From Neorhizobium alkalisoli (lineage in GTDB: Bacteria; Pseudomonadota; Alphaproteobacteria; Rhizobiales; Rhizobiaceae), in assembly GCF_007829835.1 (NCBI RefSeq), contig NZ_VIWP01000005.1, positions 1-64,000 on the forward strand: a DNA stretch of 64,000 bases, read 5' to 3'. Made by a program: the position numbers and the translations under genes. Positions 32,333 through 41,008 of the stretch are shown in pieces; position 1 is the first letter of the stretch, and every line of letters begins with the position of its first letter. The notes below the pieces were generated by a model. That model was given only the letters and a program-made list of their open reading frames with translations, was not told the DNA's origin and did no database searches.

Positions 32333-33223
32333 TTATTCGGCAGCCAGCGCGCTGTCGTCACTGGCCGAAAATTCGGCGACAAAATCCGCCATCTGCCGCA
32401 TGAACAGCGAAAGCGCTGCGGCAATAGCATCGAATTCCGGCCGCTTGATCAGTGTCTGTTCATCGACATAAAGGCTGCGGTTGATCTCGATCTGCAGAGC
32501 ATGCAGACCACGTACCGGACGCCCGTAATGCTCGGTGATGAAACCGCCGGCATAAGGCTTGTTGCGCACAGCCGAAAAACCCATTTCCTCGAAGAAATGC
32601 AGGGCGGCGCGCGAAAGCTCGGCGGAGGCACTGGTGCCATAACGGTCGCCGATGATGAAATCCGGACGGATATCGGAGCCAGCCAGACGGATATTGCCGG
32701 GCATGGAATGGCAATCGATCAGCACGCAGGTACCGAACCGCGCATGCGTCCCGGCAATCAGCCGCCGCAGGCAGGCGTGATAGGGCTTGTAGATGCTTTC
32801 GATGCGCAACAGCGCCTCTTCGACCGGCAGCCGCTTGCGGTAGATTTCCATATTCTCCGCGACGATCCGCGGGATCGTGCCAAGCCCGCCGGCGACCCGC
32901 ATTGAGCCGATATTGGTATAGGACGGCAAAGGCCCGTCGAACATGCGCGGATCGAGCTCATAAGGCTCGCGATTGACATCGAGATAGGCACGCGGGAAAT
33001 GCGCCAGCAGCAGCGGCGCACCGAGTTCGGGCGCATCGGCAAAAAGCTCGTCGACATAATGATCGGCCGAACGGCGGATTGCCATCGAATCGAGATTGCT
33101 CTCGGCCAGAAAACTTGCCGGATAACGCCGACCGCTATGGGGAGAGTTGAAAACGAAGGGGATTGTCTGGGTGGCGGGCTCCCTCACCTCGAAGTGCTCA
33201 AAATCGCCCGCGCTGCAATCCAT
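32333..33223 (-). CDS. N-formylglutamate amidohydrolase family protein
   Basis: A 296-residue zinc-dependent amidohydrolase of the FGase family (HutG-like). Conserved blocks: VFNSPHSGRRYP near residue 25 (metal-binding His), HFPRAYLDVNREPYELD, VLIDCHSMPG and HALQIEINRSLYVDE. The canonical product cleaves N-formylglutamate to formate and glutamate at the end of the histidine utilisation route. No other hut gene is nearby, so the substrate could differ. It is divergent from cpdR by 180 bp. Confidence 0.85.
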   Translation of the reverse strand: MDCSAGDFEHFEVREPATQTIPFVFNSPHSGRRYPASFLAESNLDSMAIRRSADHYVDELFADAPELGAPLLLAHFPRAYLDVNREPYELDPRMFDGPLPSYTNIGSMRVAGGLGTIPRIVAENMEIYRKRLPVEEALLRIESIYKPYHACLRRLIAGTHARFGTCVLIDCHSMPGNIRLAGSDIRPDFIIGDRYGTSASAELSRAALHFFEEMGFSAVRNKPYAGGFITEHYGRPVRGLHALQIEINRSLYVDEQTLIKRPEFDAIAAALSLFMRQMADFVAEFSASDDSALAAE

Positions 33224-33403
33224 CCTGCTTTTACCATGTCACGAACTAGTTCGAAGCAGCATGTTGCCAGTTGCCCGCCGCGAAGTCCATACTATGTATA
33301 CCCTAACCTGGTCGCTTCCCGCCGCATTAAACGGATATTTACCGTGAGTTGGCAGGGTAGACGGCCATACACCCATGACTCATAGACGGATAACGGTCCC
33401 GAG

Positions 33404-33766
33404 ATGCTTCCAAAAATTCTTCTCGCCGAAGATGACAACGATATGCGCCGCTTCCTGGTGAAGGCGCTCGAAAAGGCGGGGTACAAGGTCATCTCGTTCG
33501 ACAACGGCGCCAGCGCCTATGACCGTCTTCGCGAAGAGCCCTTCTCGCTGCTGCTGACCGATATCGTCATGCCGGAAATGGACGGCATCGAGCTGGCGCG
33601 TCGTGCCACAGAACTCGACCCGGATCTCAAGGTCATGTTCATCACCGGTTTTGCCGCCGTGGCACTCAATTCCGATTCCAAGGCTCCGAAGGATGCCAAG
33701 GTGCTTTCCAAGCCCTTCCACCTGCGCGACCTCGTGGACGAAGTGAACAAGCTTCTGGCCGCCTGA
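33404..33766 (+). CDS. cpdR: Single-domain response regulator CpdR
   Basis: A 120-residue receiver domain with no output domain. The phosphoacceptor is D53 in LLLTDIVMPEMDG; the acidic pocket (LAEDDND), the FITGF threonine and the conserved KPF lysine are present. Unphosphorylated CpdR delivers substrates to ClpXP and so controls cell-cycle protein turnover in Caulobacter and Sinorhizobium; phosphorylation by the CckA-ChpT relay turns it off. The sequence matches rhizobial CpdR1 in length and in the MLPKILLAEDDNDMRRFL start. It is followed by two hairpin terminators and tRNA-Val. Confidence 0.92.
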   Translation: MLPKILLAEDDNDMRRFLVKALEKAGYKVISFDNGASAYDRLREEPFSLLLTDIVMPEMDGIELARRATELDPDLKVMFITGFAAVALNSDSKAPKDAKVLSKPFHLRDLVDEVNKLLAA

Positions 33767-33773
33767 TTTTTTC

Positions 33774-33846
33774 GAGCCCGGAACCAACGGGCTCTTCTTT
33801 CCCAATTCAAAAAAGCGCCTCATCGAACCGATGCGGCGCTTTTTTT
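33774..33846 (+). terminator. Two tandem terminator hairpins after cpdR
   Basis: First stem GAGCCCG / CGGGCTC (33774-33794) followed by TTCTTT. Second stem AAAAAAGCGCC / GGCGCTTTTTT with an inner CATCG/CGATG pair (33809-33846), a stronger terminator that works in both directions. Confidence 0.75.
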
Positions 33847-34038
33847 CGTTTAGCCGCTCCACGATTCACCAAAAGAATCCGCCGCTTATGGATTATCCAC
33901 AGCACCCGCTCGAAACCGGACACAACAGTTTTCACGGCAAAACCCAGCAAATCCGGGCTTCGTCAAAAAACCTTCAAAAATTCTGGCGAAACCAGTTGAC
34001 GGCGAAATCAGTCTATGGTCTATGCGCCGACATCGGAT

Positions 34039-34113
<75 letters not shown>

Positions 34114-34127
34114 TCCAAGTTTCTGAT

Positions 34128-34164
34128 AAAAAAGGCCTTTCGAGAAATCGACAGGCCTTTTTTT
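34128..34164 (+). terminator. Terminator of tRNA-Val
   Basis: Arms AAAAAAGGCCT and AGGCCTTTTTTT with a loop of about 14 bases containing TCGA/TCGA, ending in a T-run. Confidence 0.8.
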
Positions 34165-34441
34165 CGTTTTGGGAATTTGGCTTTCCACTGGTCAAATCAT
34201 AGCCTGCCCGTCAGCCCAAACGGCCTGCGCATCAATCATACGAAGAGCAAGCAGACGCCTCGAATCAACAGCGTCGACATTCACCGAGTTTGCCATCGCC
34301 ACGGCCCTGCCGATTCTTTTCACGGCCGCAATTGACTCTCTCAATCATGAGAACATAATGGAAACATCGAGGCCGAAATGACGTCGGCCCTTCCGTGATT
34401 TTTTTGATTTTGAGACCATGCTCAGGCGTGAAGGAGATCCT

Positions 34442-34648
34442 ATGCCCGCGACAGAAGAAAAGGCACATATCGTCGAGCCGCGCGAAAGCGAGATTGATCA
34501 GGTTCTCTCCCATCACGATGGTGACGCGCTTGCAGCCGTAAAAACCCTGCTGGAGGATTGCAGGCATCTGAGACAGCAGATGTCGCTGGCCGAAACCGCA
34601 ATGAGTTCCGGCTTCACGCGCGGCTGGCGCCCAAGCTATGACCGTTGA
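34442..34648 (+). CDS. Small conserved hypothetical protein
   Basis: A 68-residue acidic-to-neutral soluble protein with a predicted helical centre (EIDQVLSHHDGDALAAVKTLLEDCRHLRQQMSLAE) and a basic tail (TRGWRPSYDR). A strong GAAGGAG ribosome site lies 5 bp before the ATG at 34442. No family is recognised. It stands alone between tRNA-Val and the RTX gene, whose stop is 33 bp beyond its own on the opposite strand. Confidence 0.7.
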   Translation: MPATEEKAHIVEPRESEIDQVLSHHDGDALAAVKTLLEDCRHLRQQMSLAETAMSSGFTRGWRPSYDR

Positions 34649-34681
34649 AACGGCCTGGCATCTCAGCAGCAGTTGGAACAA

Positions 34682-37600
34682 TCAACTGATGATGACAAAA
34701 TCTGCCGCCGTCAGTGCAAGCCCCTTGCCCATCGTGGCGAATTGCACCGCTGCATCGCTGCCGGTTCCGTCGGCATCGTACCAGAGCTTGCCGGTTACCT
34801 TGTCGTAAAGGATCCGATCATCGGCGTCCTCAGCCGTCTTGCCGATGTGGAAAGCCGACGCCTGAAGCTGACCAACCTTGCCGGCCGTCTTGAAGATATC
34901 GTCGTCGAGGAAGATCGTATCGGATTTAACCGAGAAATCGTTCAGCACATCCACATTGCCTGGCCCGAGCTTGGTATCGAAAACGAACGTATCTTTGCCG
35001 GCGCCACCGACCAGAAAGTCCTTGCCAAGGCCGCCACTGATCTTGTCGTCGCCGGAACCGCCCAGGATCTTGTTGGCAACAAGATTGCCGATCAGCACGT
35101 CGGCCTTGCTGGAACCGGTCAGATTTTCGATCGAGGAATAGGTGTCCCCCTTTGCGTCACCGGTATTTTTGACGGTAGACGTCAGATTGGCGACGACACC
35201 TTTTAGCGCAGTCGCATAGGATGCCGTGTCGGATCCCGTGCCACCGATCAGCTTGTCACCATTGGCGCCACCGATCAGCGTATCATGTCCCGTTCCGCCA
35301 TTTAGCATGTCCTTGCCGGCAAAGCCATAAAGCGTGTCATTGCCACCGAGCCCGCTCAACGTATTGTTGCCCTTGGTCCCCAGGACACTTTGCGAGAACT
35401 CGTTACCGGTCAGTTTCAGCGCCGCTGTACTGCCGCTTGAGCTGGCTGCCAGACTTTCGACACGAGCGCCGGGCGTCAGCGTATAGCTGACCGATGTCAG
35501 CACCGTGTCACTACCCTGCGCTTGAGCCTCGACAATCACATCGCCGGCATTGTCGACGACATAGGTATCATTGCCAAGCCCACCAGCCATCGTGTCCGCG
35601 CCGCCCATGCCGTTCAATATGTTGGCGCCGGCATTTCCAGTCAGGCTCTGTGAGAATTCATTTCCGATCAGGTTGATATTGGCTGTACCCGCCGCAAAAT
35701 CGGTCGCAAGAGTTTCGACAGACATGCCAGCACCAAGTACATAGCTGACCGATGTCAGAACCGTATCGATCCCCTCACCACCGAGTTCCGTAACGATATC
35801 GGCGGCGTTGTCGACGACATAAGTATCATTGCCGAGGCCGCCTGCGATTGTATCGACACCGCCGCCGCCATTCAGCACGTTATCGCCGGCATTGCCGGTC
35901 AGGCTCTGCGAGAACTCGTTGCCAGTCAGGTTGATGGCAGAGGTCCCGCCACCCGAATCCGTCGCCAGATTTTCGACTGAAACACCAGTCGCCAGAACGT
36001 AGCTTACCGCAGCAAGCAAGCTGTCTGAGCCTTGGCTGTCCAGCTCAACGACAACTTCGGCTGCATTGGTGATGATATAGGTGTCATTGCCGAGACCTCC
36101 GACCAGCGTATCGCTGCCACCGCCACCATCGAGCACATTGCTACCGGCATTGCCGGTAATCGTCTGGGCAAATTCGTTGCCGGTTAGATTGATGGCGCCC
36201 GCGCCGGCAGTCGAGGTCGTCGCGATATTCTCTACGGCCGAACCGGCTATCAAGATAAAGCTGACGGACGCAAGGACCGTATCACTGCCCTCGCCGGCCG
36301 TTTCAAAGACCTTGTCAGATGCATTGTCGACAACGAACTTATCATTGCCGGCGCCGCCATAGAGCATATCAGCGCCGCCCTTGCCGTCGATATAGTCGGC
36401 CCCGCCCCCGCCATAGATCGTATCCCTGACCTTGGAACCGACGACCGTTTCGGCATCGTTGTCGCCATGAATAATAACCGAGTCGATTCCGCCGCTGAAA
36501 TTGACGAATGTCAGGCCGCTCAAATCAAGCGACGTACTGATGCCCATAGTCACATCGAATGTTTCGAAGACATAATAAAAGGCCTGGCCGGTAATCGTCG
36601 CCGTCAGGGAAATGCCCGTTCCGAACTGATCGGCGTTGAAATGTGCGATCGCAGTCACAACAGCCCCGGGATAGCCGTAGTTCACCTTTTCGATGGAGGT
36701 CACGGTATCGTCACGAAAATCATAATCGAAGCTCGCACCGGTAAGGCTCAGCGTGTCCGTGCCGCCTCCCCCGTCATAGACATTGCCCGCCGAGGTCTGC
36801 GGCTTGCTCAGGATGATCGTGTCATCGCCGGCCTCGCCATAAATCCAGTCCTGCCCGGCGCCGCCATTGATCGTATCGTTACCGCCGCCGGCATTGATGA
36901 TGTCGCGGAGCTCATCGCCGTTCAGCGTTTCGTCCGTCGCATCTCCTGTCGTCACCCGGACGATCTGATGCAGTCCGCCAACGATGTCGGTCGTGCTCAC
37001 ATTCTCCCAACCGGCGACGAAACTGCCATTGGAAAGGCCGGCGACGGTCGAGTGGATCTCGTTCTGGGTCGTATTAACGAGGGTGAACTGATTTGCTCCA
37101 CCGACCTGAATACGGGTTCCGCTCGAATCGAACAGCGCCGCACGAATGTCCGTATCCGTCGGATCGTAGGGATAGGACCAGGTGACCAGCACGAAGCCAT
37201 TGGGCAGCACGGTGACGTCCGGGTCCGACTCGTCACCCGACGAGATATTGTTGACATGCACCTGCGCGCCCAGCACGCCGGTCGCACTGACATATTGCAG
37301 CGTGATGCCGTTTCCAAGCACACCACCGGCTTCGGCCCAGCCAGAATCGGTGTAGGCCACGACGAAGCCACCATCCTGGAGCTTCGCTATTGAGGGCTGG
37401 GTATTGTCACCGGTAGCCGCAATCAGAAAATCAGAACCGGAAACCGGAGCACCGCTGGAATAAAACATGCGGCCACGGATCTGCTGGTCGGCAGGGTTCG
37501 TATCCGCCCAGATCACGACATAACCATCGTTCAGGCCTACGATCTGGGCGTCGTTCTGAATGCCGGTCGAAGTCGTATTGGCCAAGCTGTAGGATGAGAT

Positions 37601-38086
37601 CGTACTGCCGGTCGGACCGAAGACGGCAGAGTAGATCTCGCCGCTGAATTCCACCGCAACGGCGAAATTGCCATTTGCCAACGCGCTGACGGTCGGCAAT
37701 CCCAAGGACGGAGAGGACAGAGAGCCGAGCGTCATATTGGCCTGGAGGAGGGTACCCGTCGGCGAATAAAGTGCTCCTTTGGGTGTACCGGAACCGAATT
37801 GCGTATCGTCCCAGATGACCACTACGTTGCCATCCGCAAGCTGGGTCAGCGAGGGCTGCCTCAAAGGCGCCGTGGTGGCGGCGCTTGCGGGAACTTGCGT
37901 CGTACCGACGATCGCCCCGGAAGCATCATAGAAATTCAGAGAAAGAAAATCCCCGCCATTGTTATAGGCGACAACAAATCCGCCGCCCTTGAGGCTAAGA
38001 ATATCAGGATATTGTTGAATGCCCGTCGTGTAGGCGTTCAGGTTGAATTGCGTGAAGTCAGATTTGACGTATGTAATGGTTGCCAC
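34682..38086 (-). CDS. RTX calcium-binding protein with propeller-like N-terminus
   Basis: A protein of about 1134 residues, probably secreted by a type I system. The GTG start at 38086 (MATITYVKSDF) has GGGGAG 9 bp upstream. Residues about 25-390 hold seven short repeats of about 50 residues, each with a (L)xxGxFVVxWxD-type strand (GGGFVVAYNN, DGNVVVIWDD, NGNFAVAVEF, DGYVVIWADT, DGGFVVAYTD, NGFVLVTWSY, NGSFVAGWEN), suggesting a beta-propeller. Two RTX blocks follow (GGGNDTINGGAGQDWIYGEAG and a later GGGGADYIDGKGG), then four 86-residue repeats, each ending GGLGNDTYVVDN, then further RTX nonapeptides and a C-terminal export region ending ALTAADFVIIS. Function likely adhesin or surface protein; no catalytic domain is visible. 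No ABC or membrane-fusion export gene is in the window. Confidence 0.85.
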   Translation of the reverse strand: MATITYVKSDFTQFNLNAYTTGIQQYPDILSLKGGGFVVAYNNGGDFLSLNFYDASGAIVGTTQVPASAATTAPLRQPSLTQLADGNVVVIWDDTQFGSGTPKGALYSPTGTLLQANMTLGSLSSPSLGLPTVSALANGNFAVAVEFSGEIYSAVFGPTGSTISSYSLANTTSTGIQNDAQIVGLNDGYVVIWADTNPADQQIRGRMFYSSGAPVSGSDFLIAATGDNTQPSIAKLQDGGFVVAYTDSGWAEAGGVLGNGITLQYVSATGVLGAQVHVNNISSGDESDPDVTVLPNGFVLVTWSYPYDPTDTDIRAALFDSSGTRIQVGGANQFTLVNTTQNEIHSTVAGLSNGSFVAGWENVSTTDIVGGLHQIVRVTTGDATDETLNGDELRDIINAGGGNDTINGGAGQDWIYGEAGDDTIILSKPQTSAGNVYDGGGGTDTLSLTGASFDYDFRDDTVTSIEKVNYGYPGAVVTAIAHFNADQFGTGISLTATITGQAFYYVFETFDVTMGISTSLDLSGLTFVNFSGGIDSVIIHGDNDAETVVGSKVRDTIYGGGGADYIDGKGGADMLYGGAGNDKFVVDNASDKVFETAGEGSDTVLASVSFILIAGSAVENIATTSTAGAGAINLTGNEFAQTITGNAGSNVLDGGGGSDTLVGGLGNDTYIITNAAEVVVELDSQGSDSLLAAVSYVLATGVSVENLATDSGGGTSAINLTGNEFSQSLTGNAGDNVLNGGGGVDTIAGGLGNDTYVVDNAADIVTELGGEGIDTVLTSVSYVLGAGMSVETLATDFAAGTANINLIGNEFSQSLTGNAGANILNGMGGADTMAGGLGNDTYVVDNAGDVIVEAQAQGSDTVLTSVSYTLTPGARVESLAASSSGSTAALKLTGNEFSQSVLGTKGNNTLSGLGGNDTLYGFAGKDMLNGGTGHDTLIGGANGDKLIGGTGSDTASYATALKGVVANLTSTVKNTGDAKGDTYSSIENLTGSSKADVLIGNLVANKILGGSGDDKISGGLGKDFLVGGAGKDTFVFDTKLGPGNVDVLNDFSVKSDTIFLDDDIFKTAGKVGQLQASAFHIGKTAEDADDRILYDKVTGKLWYDADGTGSDAAVQFATMGKGLALTAADFVIIS
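35258..36289 (-). repeat. Four tandem 258-bp repeats in the RTX gene
   Basis: Units begin at 36289, 36031, 35773 and 35515, exactly 258 bp (86 codons) apart. Each starts with G(S/I)D(T/S)(V/L)L-A/T-(S/A)VS(F/Y) and contains INLTGNEF and GNAG-N-(V/I)L(D/N)G plus, in the first three, GGLGNDTY. The fourth diverges in its second half into ordinary RTX nonapeptides. Confidence 0.85.
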
Positions 38087-38149
38087 TATCAATTCTCCCC
38101 AGACTGCTTATCGCAGCACGAACGCCATCATGTCGCACTTCGGGTCTTC

Positions 38150-38440
38150 TTGATTTTCCAGGCATAAAAATACACACGGCAGCAATTATTTGCTGCACTG
38201 CGGAATTATTTTCAACTTTTAGATTACATTCTCAAGTAAAAACTGCAAGAAAATTATTTAAAATGGCATTTTTTTGAAATTTCATTACACGGAAATCAGC
38301 GCAATCAGATAAATTTTGAAACAAAACTACAGCCCTGAAATAAAACCTCCGCGATATCGAGACACATCTGGAACAAAGTCGCGAATTAGAATTTAAACCA
38401 TTGAGATTAAATAGATTTTCTATCGCCGTAATCTGCAGTC
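38150..38440. other. AT-rich gene-free stretch upstream of the RTX gene
   Basis: The 430 bp between the RTX start and the next plus-strand gene have no supported ORF. The part at about 38150-38440 is markedly AT-rich against its surroundings (runs of AAAATTATTTAAAATGG type). It probably holds the RTX promoter and leader. Such islands are typical targets of H-NS-like silencers such as MucR/Ros-family regulators in rhizobia, which is inference. Confidence 0.45.
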
Positions 38441-38514
38441 TAAATCCTTTGTGACAGTCCCGTTGACTCTTCCCCAGCCGCTCGCCAGACTGGGTGAGAC
38501 CGAGGGTTTCCGAC

Positions 38515-38838
38515 TTGAGCAGTGTGAACGACCTGATCGCGGAACTCATCCGCGCCGCCAACGATATCGACAAGGTCGGGGACTACGAGATCCGTCGGCT
38601 GATCAAGAAAGCCGATGCTGCCATCCGGGATATGCGCGCGGAAGTCGGCATTCCGCCTAGCCCGGCCGCGCGCGACGCCCTGATCGAAGTTTATATGGTG
38701 GGCGAACATCTTGCCAATTACAGCCATTCCCAGGTGAGCGCAGCCCTTCTGGATGCCGCCGGAATGGCGCGCGATCTGCATATCGTCCTGGCCAGCAAGA
38801 CGCGGATCCATCTCAGCAATGGCAAGCCGGCAGGCTGA
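38515..38838 (+). CDS. Conserved hypothetical protein
   Basis: A 107-residue, mostly helical soluble protein (SSVNDLIAELIRAANDIDKVGDYEIRRLIKKADAAIRDMRAEVGIPPSPAARDALIE...). I recall similar short proteins in rhizobia but no named family or function. The TTG at 38515 is favoured because GAGGG precedes it by about 8 bp; GTG codons at 38494 and 38524 are alternatives. It stands alone, divergent from the RTX gene. Confidence 0.55.
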   Translation: MSSVNDLIAELIRAANDIDKVGDYEIRRLIKKADAAIRDMRAEVGIPPSPAARDALIEVYMVGEHLANYSHSQVSAALLDAAGMARDLHIVLASKTRIHLSNGKPAG

Positions 38839-38979
38839 TATGACACGAAGCGGAATTAACGATGTTTCGCACCGGTTGCGCCGATGTAACCCACTGGACT
38901 TGATTATTGTTAAGGGAATACTAATGTTCATGTCATGCAGTGACCCTCAAGCGGCACACCGTCTTCAAGGAGAGTTTGC

Positions 38980-39090
38980 GTGACACTGGATTGGTGGGCT
39001 TCCAACAAGGGGTTGCGGATCATATACGCAACCAGCATGGCCATATCGGTCACGACCGGCCATTATGTCCTCAGCATGCTTTTTGCCTGA
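38980..39090 (+). CDS. Small single-span membrane protein
   Basis: A 36-codon ORF starting with GTG at 38980. AAGGAG lies 7 bp upstream, a strong ribosome site. The peptide starts MTLDWWASNKGLR and continues into a hydrophobic run (about residues 14-35: IIYATSMAISVTTGHYVLSMLFA), so a single inner-membrane span with a cytoplasmic aromatic N-terminus is likely. No similarity is recognised. Confidence 0.5.
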   Translation: MTLDWWASNKGLRIIYATSMAISVTTGHYVLSMLFA

Positions 39091-39137
39091 GAAACCAGGC
39101 GCGGGCTGTCGATCACCCGCGCGAAAAGTCCGGAAAG

Positions 39138-39371
39138 CTAGACCGCCACACCTGCCGCATAGTCGATCTCGAACTTGAACTTCAGCGTCGCGACCTTGCG
39201 ACGTTGCTCGTCTGATACAGTGATGGTGATATTGTCGGGTGGCGGAAAGCGCCGGCAGGCAAACAGGGCAAGCGCGTTCAAACCCTCGTTAACAGCCTCG
39301 TGCGCGTTGGCAGCCTCGATCGAGGTCTCCCCTTCCCGCCCATCCGATATCTTGAAATGAAACGATGCCAT
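39138..39371 (-). CDS. DUF6894-like small protein
   Basis: A 77-residue protein starting MASFHFKISDGREGETS, which resembles the rhizobial DUF6894 pattern (short beta strand, charged turn, then an amphipathic helix EAANAHEAVNEGLNALALFA). The ATG at 39371 follows GGAGG by 6 bp. Function unknown. It faces the 36-codon ORF tail to tail. Confidence 0.65.
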   Translation of the reverse strand: MASFHFKISDGREGETSIEAANAHEAVNEGLNALALFACRRFPPPDNITITVSDEQRRKVATLKFKFEIDYAAGVAV

Positions 39372-39591
39372 GAGTTCCTCCAAGGTCACTCATGGGAAAA
39401 GTACCTGCAGCTCATTTCGTTCCATAATGAGAAGAAAGAAGAACGCGGGCAGATACCTGCAATCCCAGAATATCGTTTTGTGACATCCGAAGTAAAAATG
39501 CGCCCTCATCGCGGATGAGTACGCATCTTGTTATGGCTTTTCGATCATTTGACGCTCTGCGTTGGCGCAGCGTCTTAAAGGTTCGTCGATA

Positions 39592-40911
39592 TCAGGCAAC
39601 CGCCTGAGAGCGAAGTGCATCCGCCGCGGTCGAAAGCTCGCGGGCGTCCTCATGCGGCTCGGCTGCGAGTTTCGAAAGCATCAGGCGCTGATAACCATGG
39701 ATCAGGCGCTCGACATCCAGCGCGTTTTCCTGCGGGCCAAAGCTCAGATGGCTGACCACGAAATCCGAATAGATCGCCGTCGGCCGGTTGAGGAAGGTCG
39801 GCAGGTCCACGGTCAGGTAATATTCGTCGTCGCCCTTCGGCAGGGCCATTTTCAAGAGGTCCTTGCCGAGCCAGGCGATGAAGTTGATCGATTGACGCTC
39901 GCGCCAGTCGACAACCTTGGTCGGCAGCGGCATGTCCTGATCGCCCTTCTGCAGGAAGAAGTCGTGCAGGCGCGTCGCCGTCTCGCCGCTCAGCCACAGG
40001 CTGCCACCGAAACCGCCCGGAGGCCGCTCGAAATGGCCGACGCTTTCCGGGATCGAGCCCGCCGCCTGCTGGAAATAGGCGCAGACGCCGTTGTTGACGA
40101 CATTGGCCGAGATGACGAAGTAATGCGGGTTGGCGCGACGGAATTCGATGAAATCGCTGAGCTTGTCGACATCCATGTAAACGATGTCGTCATCGCATTT
40201 CAGGAAGATCGTGTCGGCGAACTGCTGCATATGCGTCGCATAATAGTCGAAGGCCTGCCAGTAAGGCATCTTTTCGCCCGGATTACCGACATAACGACGC
40301 ACCGGCGCAGAAACGTCGCAGATCTCGAGGTCGGCACCCCAGCCGCCACGGATCATCACCTCGGCGCCCGCGCCGAGATCGAGCTCCGGCCAGCGGCCGA
40401 TCAGGATATTATTAACATGCAGGGTCGGAACGCCGCGCCCATCCATGGTCAATACGACCTGGTTTTCGACACTCGGCGAAAGAATGGCCGGCGTCGAACG
40501 CCGCCAGATGATCGCTTCTTCGGGACGATCAAAACTCTTCAGATCGGCACGCCCGATCTTGCGCAGCACGGAATGGCTGTTGTTCCAGCCACCGACAACG
40601 ATCTCATAGCACTTGTCCGGCTCGCCATGCGGCACGATGGCAAGATGCAGGTCGCTCTTGATACGCGCCGCCGTGCGGAAGGAACTGCGCGGAGAAAGTG
40701 ATCCCTTTGCCTGATATGGCGCGGCGGATCCCATGAAGCGGACCGGGCCGAATTCCTGCGTTACCCACTCATGATCTTCCTGGGAGCGCGTGAAATCCCA
40801 GATATGCCATTCGTCGATAATACCAAGATCGATAGCCTGGCGAACGTATTGAGTGAGAATCTCCATTCGTTTCTGCCTGCCGGCAAATGTCACAAGTATA
40901 ACCGGGGTCAT
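39592..40911 (-). CDS. Glycosyltransferase-like protein with an inserted FAMeT-like domain
   Basis: A 439-residue protein, likely cytoplasmic. The N-terminus VILVTFAGRQKRMEIL and the DxD-type motif FLKCDDDIVYMDVDKL (about residue 240) mark a nucleotide-sugar transferase of the GT-A type. Residues about 100-210 (CYEIVVGGWNNSHSVLRK..., VLTMDGRGVPTLHVNN) resemble the farnesoic acid O-methyltransferase-like (Methyltransf_FA) carbohydrate-binding module. The C-terminal third (GGFGGSLWLSGETA, WRERQSINFIAWLG) completes the fold. It lies 97 bp downstream of the GT41 gene on the same strand. The donor and acceptor are unknown. I infer a role in glycan building on the octapeptide protein or on surface polysaccharide. 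Confidence 0.7.
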   Translation of the reverse strand: MTPVILVTFAGRQKRMEILTQYVRQAIDLGIIDEWHIWDFTRSQEDHEWVTQEFGPVRFMGSAAPYQAKGSLSPRSSFRTAARIKSDLHLAIVPHGEPDKCYEIVVGGWNNSHSVLRKIGRADLKSFDRPEEAIIWRRSTPAILSPSVENQVVLTMDGRGVPTLHVNNILIGRWPELDLGAGAEVMIRGGWGADLEICDVSAPVRRYVGNPGEKMPYWQAFDYYATHMQQFADTIFLKCDDDIVYMDVDKLSDFIEFRRANPHYFVISANVVNNGVCAYFQQAAGSIPESVGHFERPPGGFGGSLWLSGETATRLHDFFLQKGDQDMPLPTKVVDWRERQSINFIAWLGKDLLKMALPKGDDEYYLTVDLPTFLNRPTAIYSDFVVSHLSFGPQENALDVERLIHGYQRLMLSKLAAEPHEDARELSTAADALRSQAVA

Positions 40912-41008
40912 CGGATCCTCACTGTCCCGTCGTGTTTCTGTCTATGCTTGAACCGGCGCCGGCGCGAGTTTTCCGCACGCTGCGCCGGCAAATCGATGAG
41001 CGTGGCGC

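Noticed and set aside
34682..38086. Type I secretion operon around the RTX gene.
   Set aside because: No ABC exporter, membrane-fusion or outer-membrane channel gene is in the window; the exporter must be elsewhere if used.
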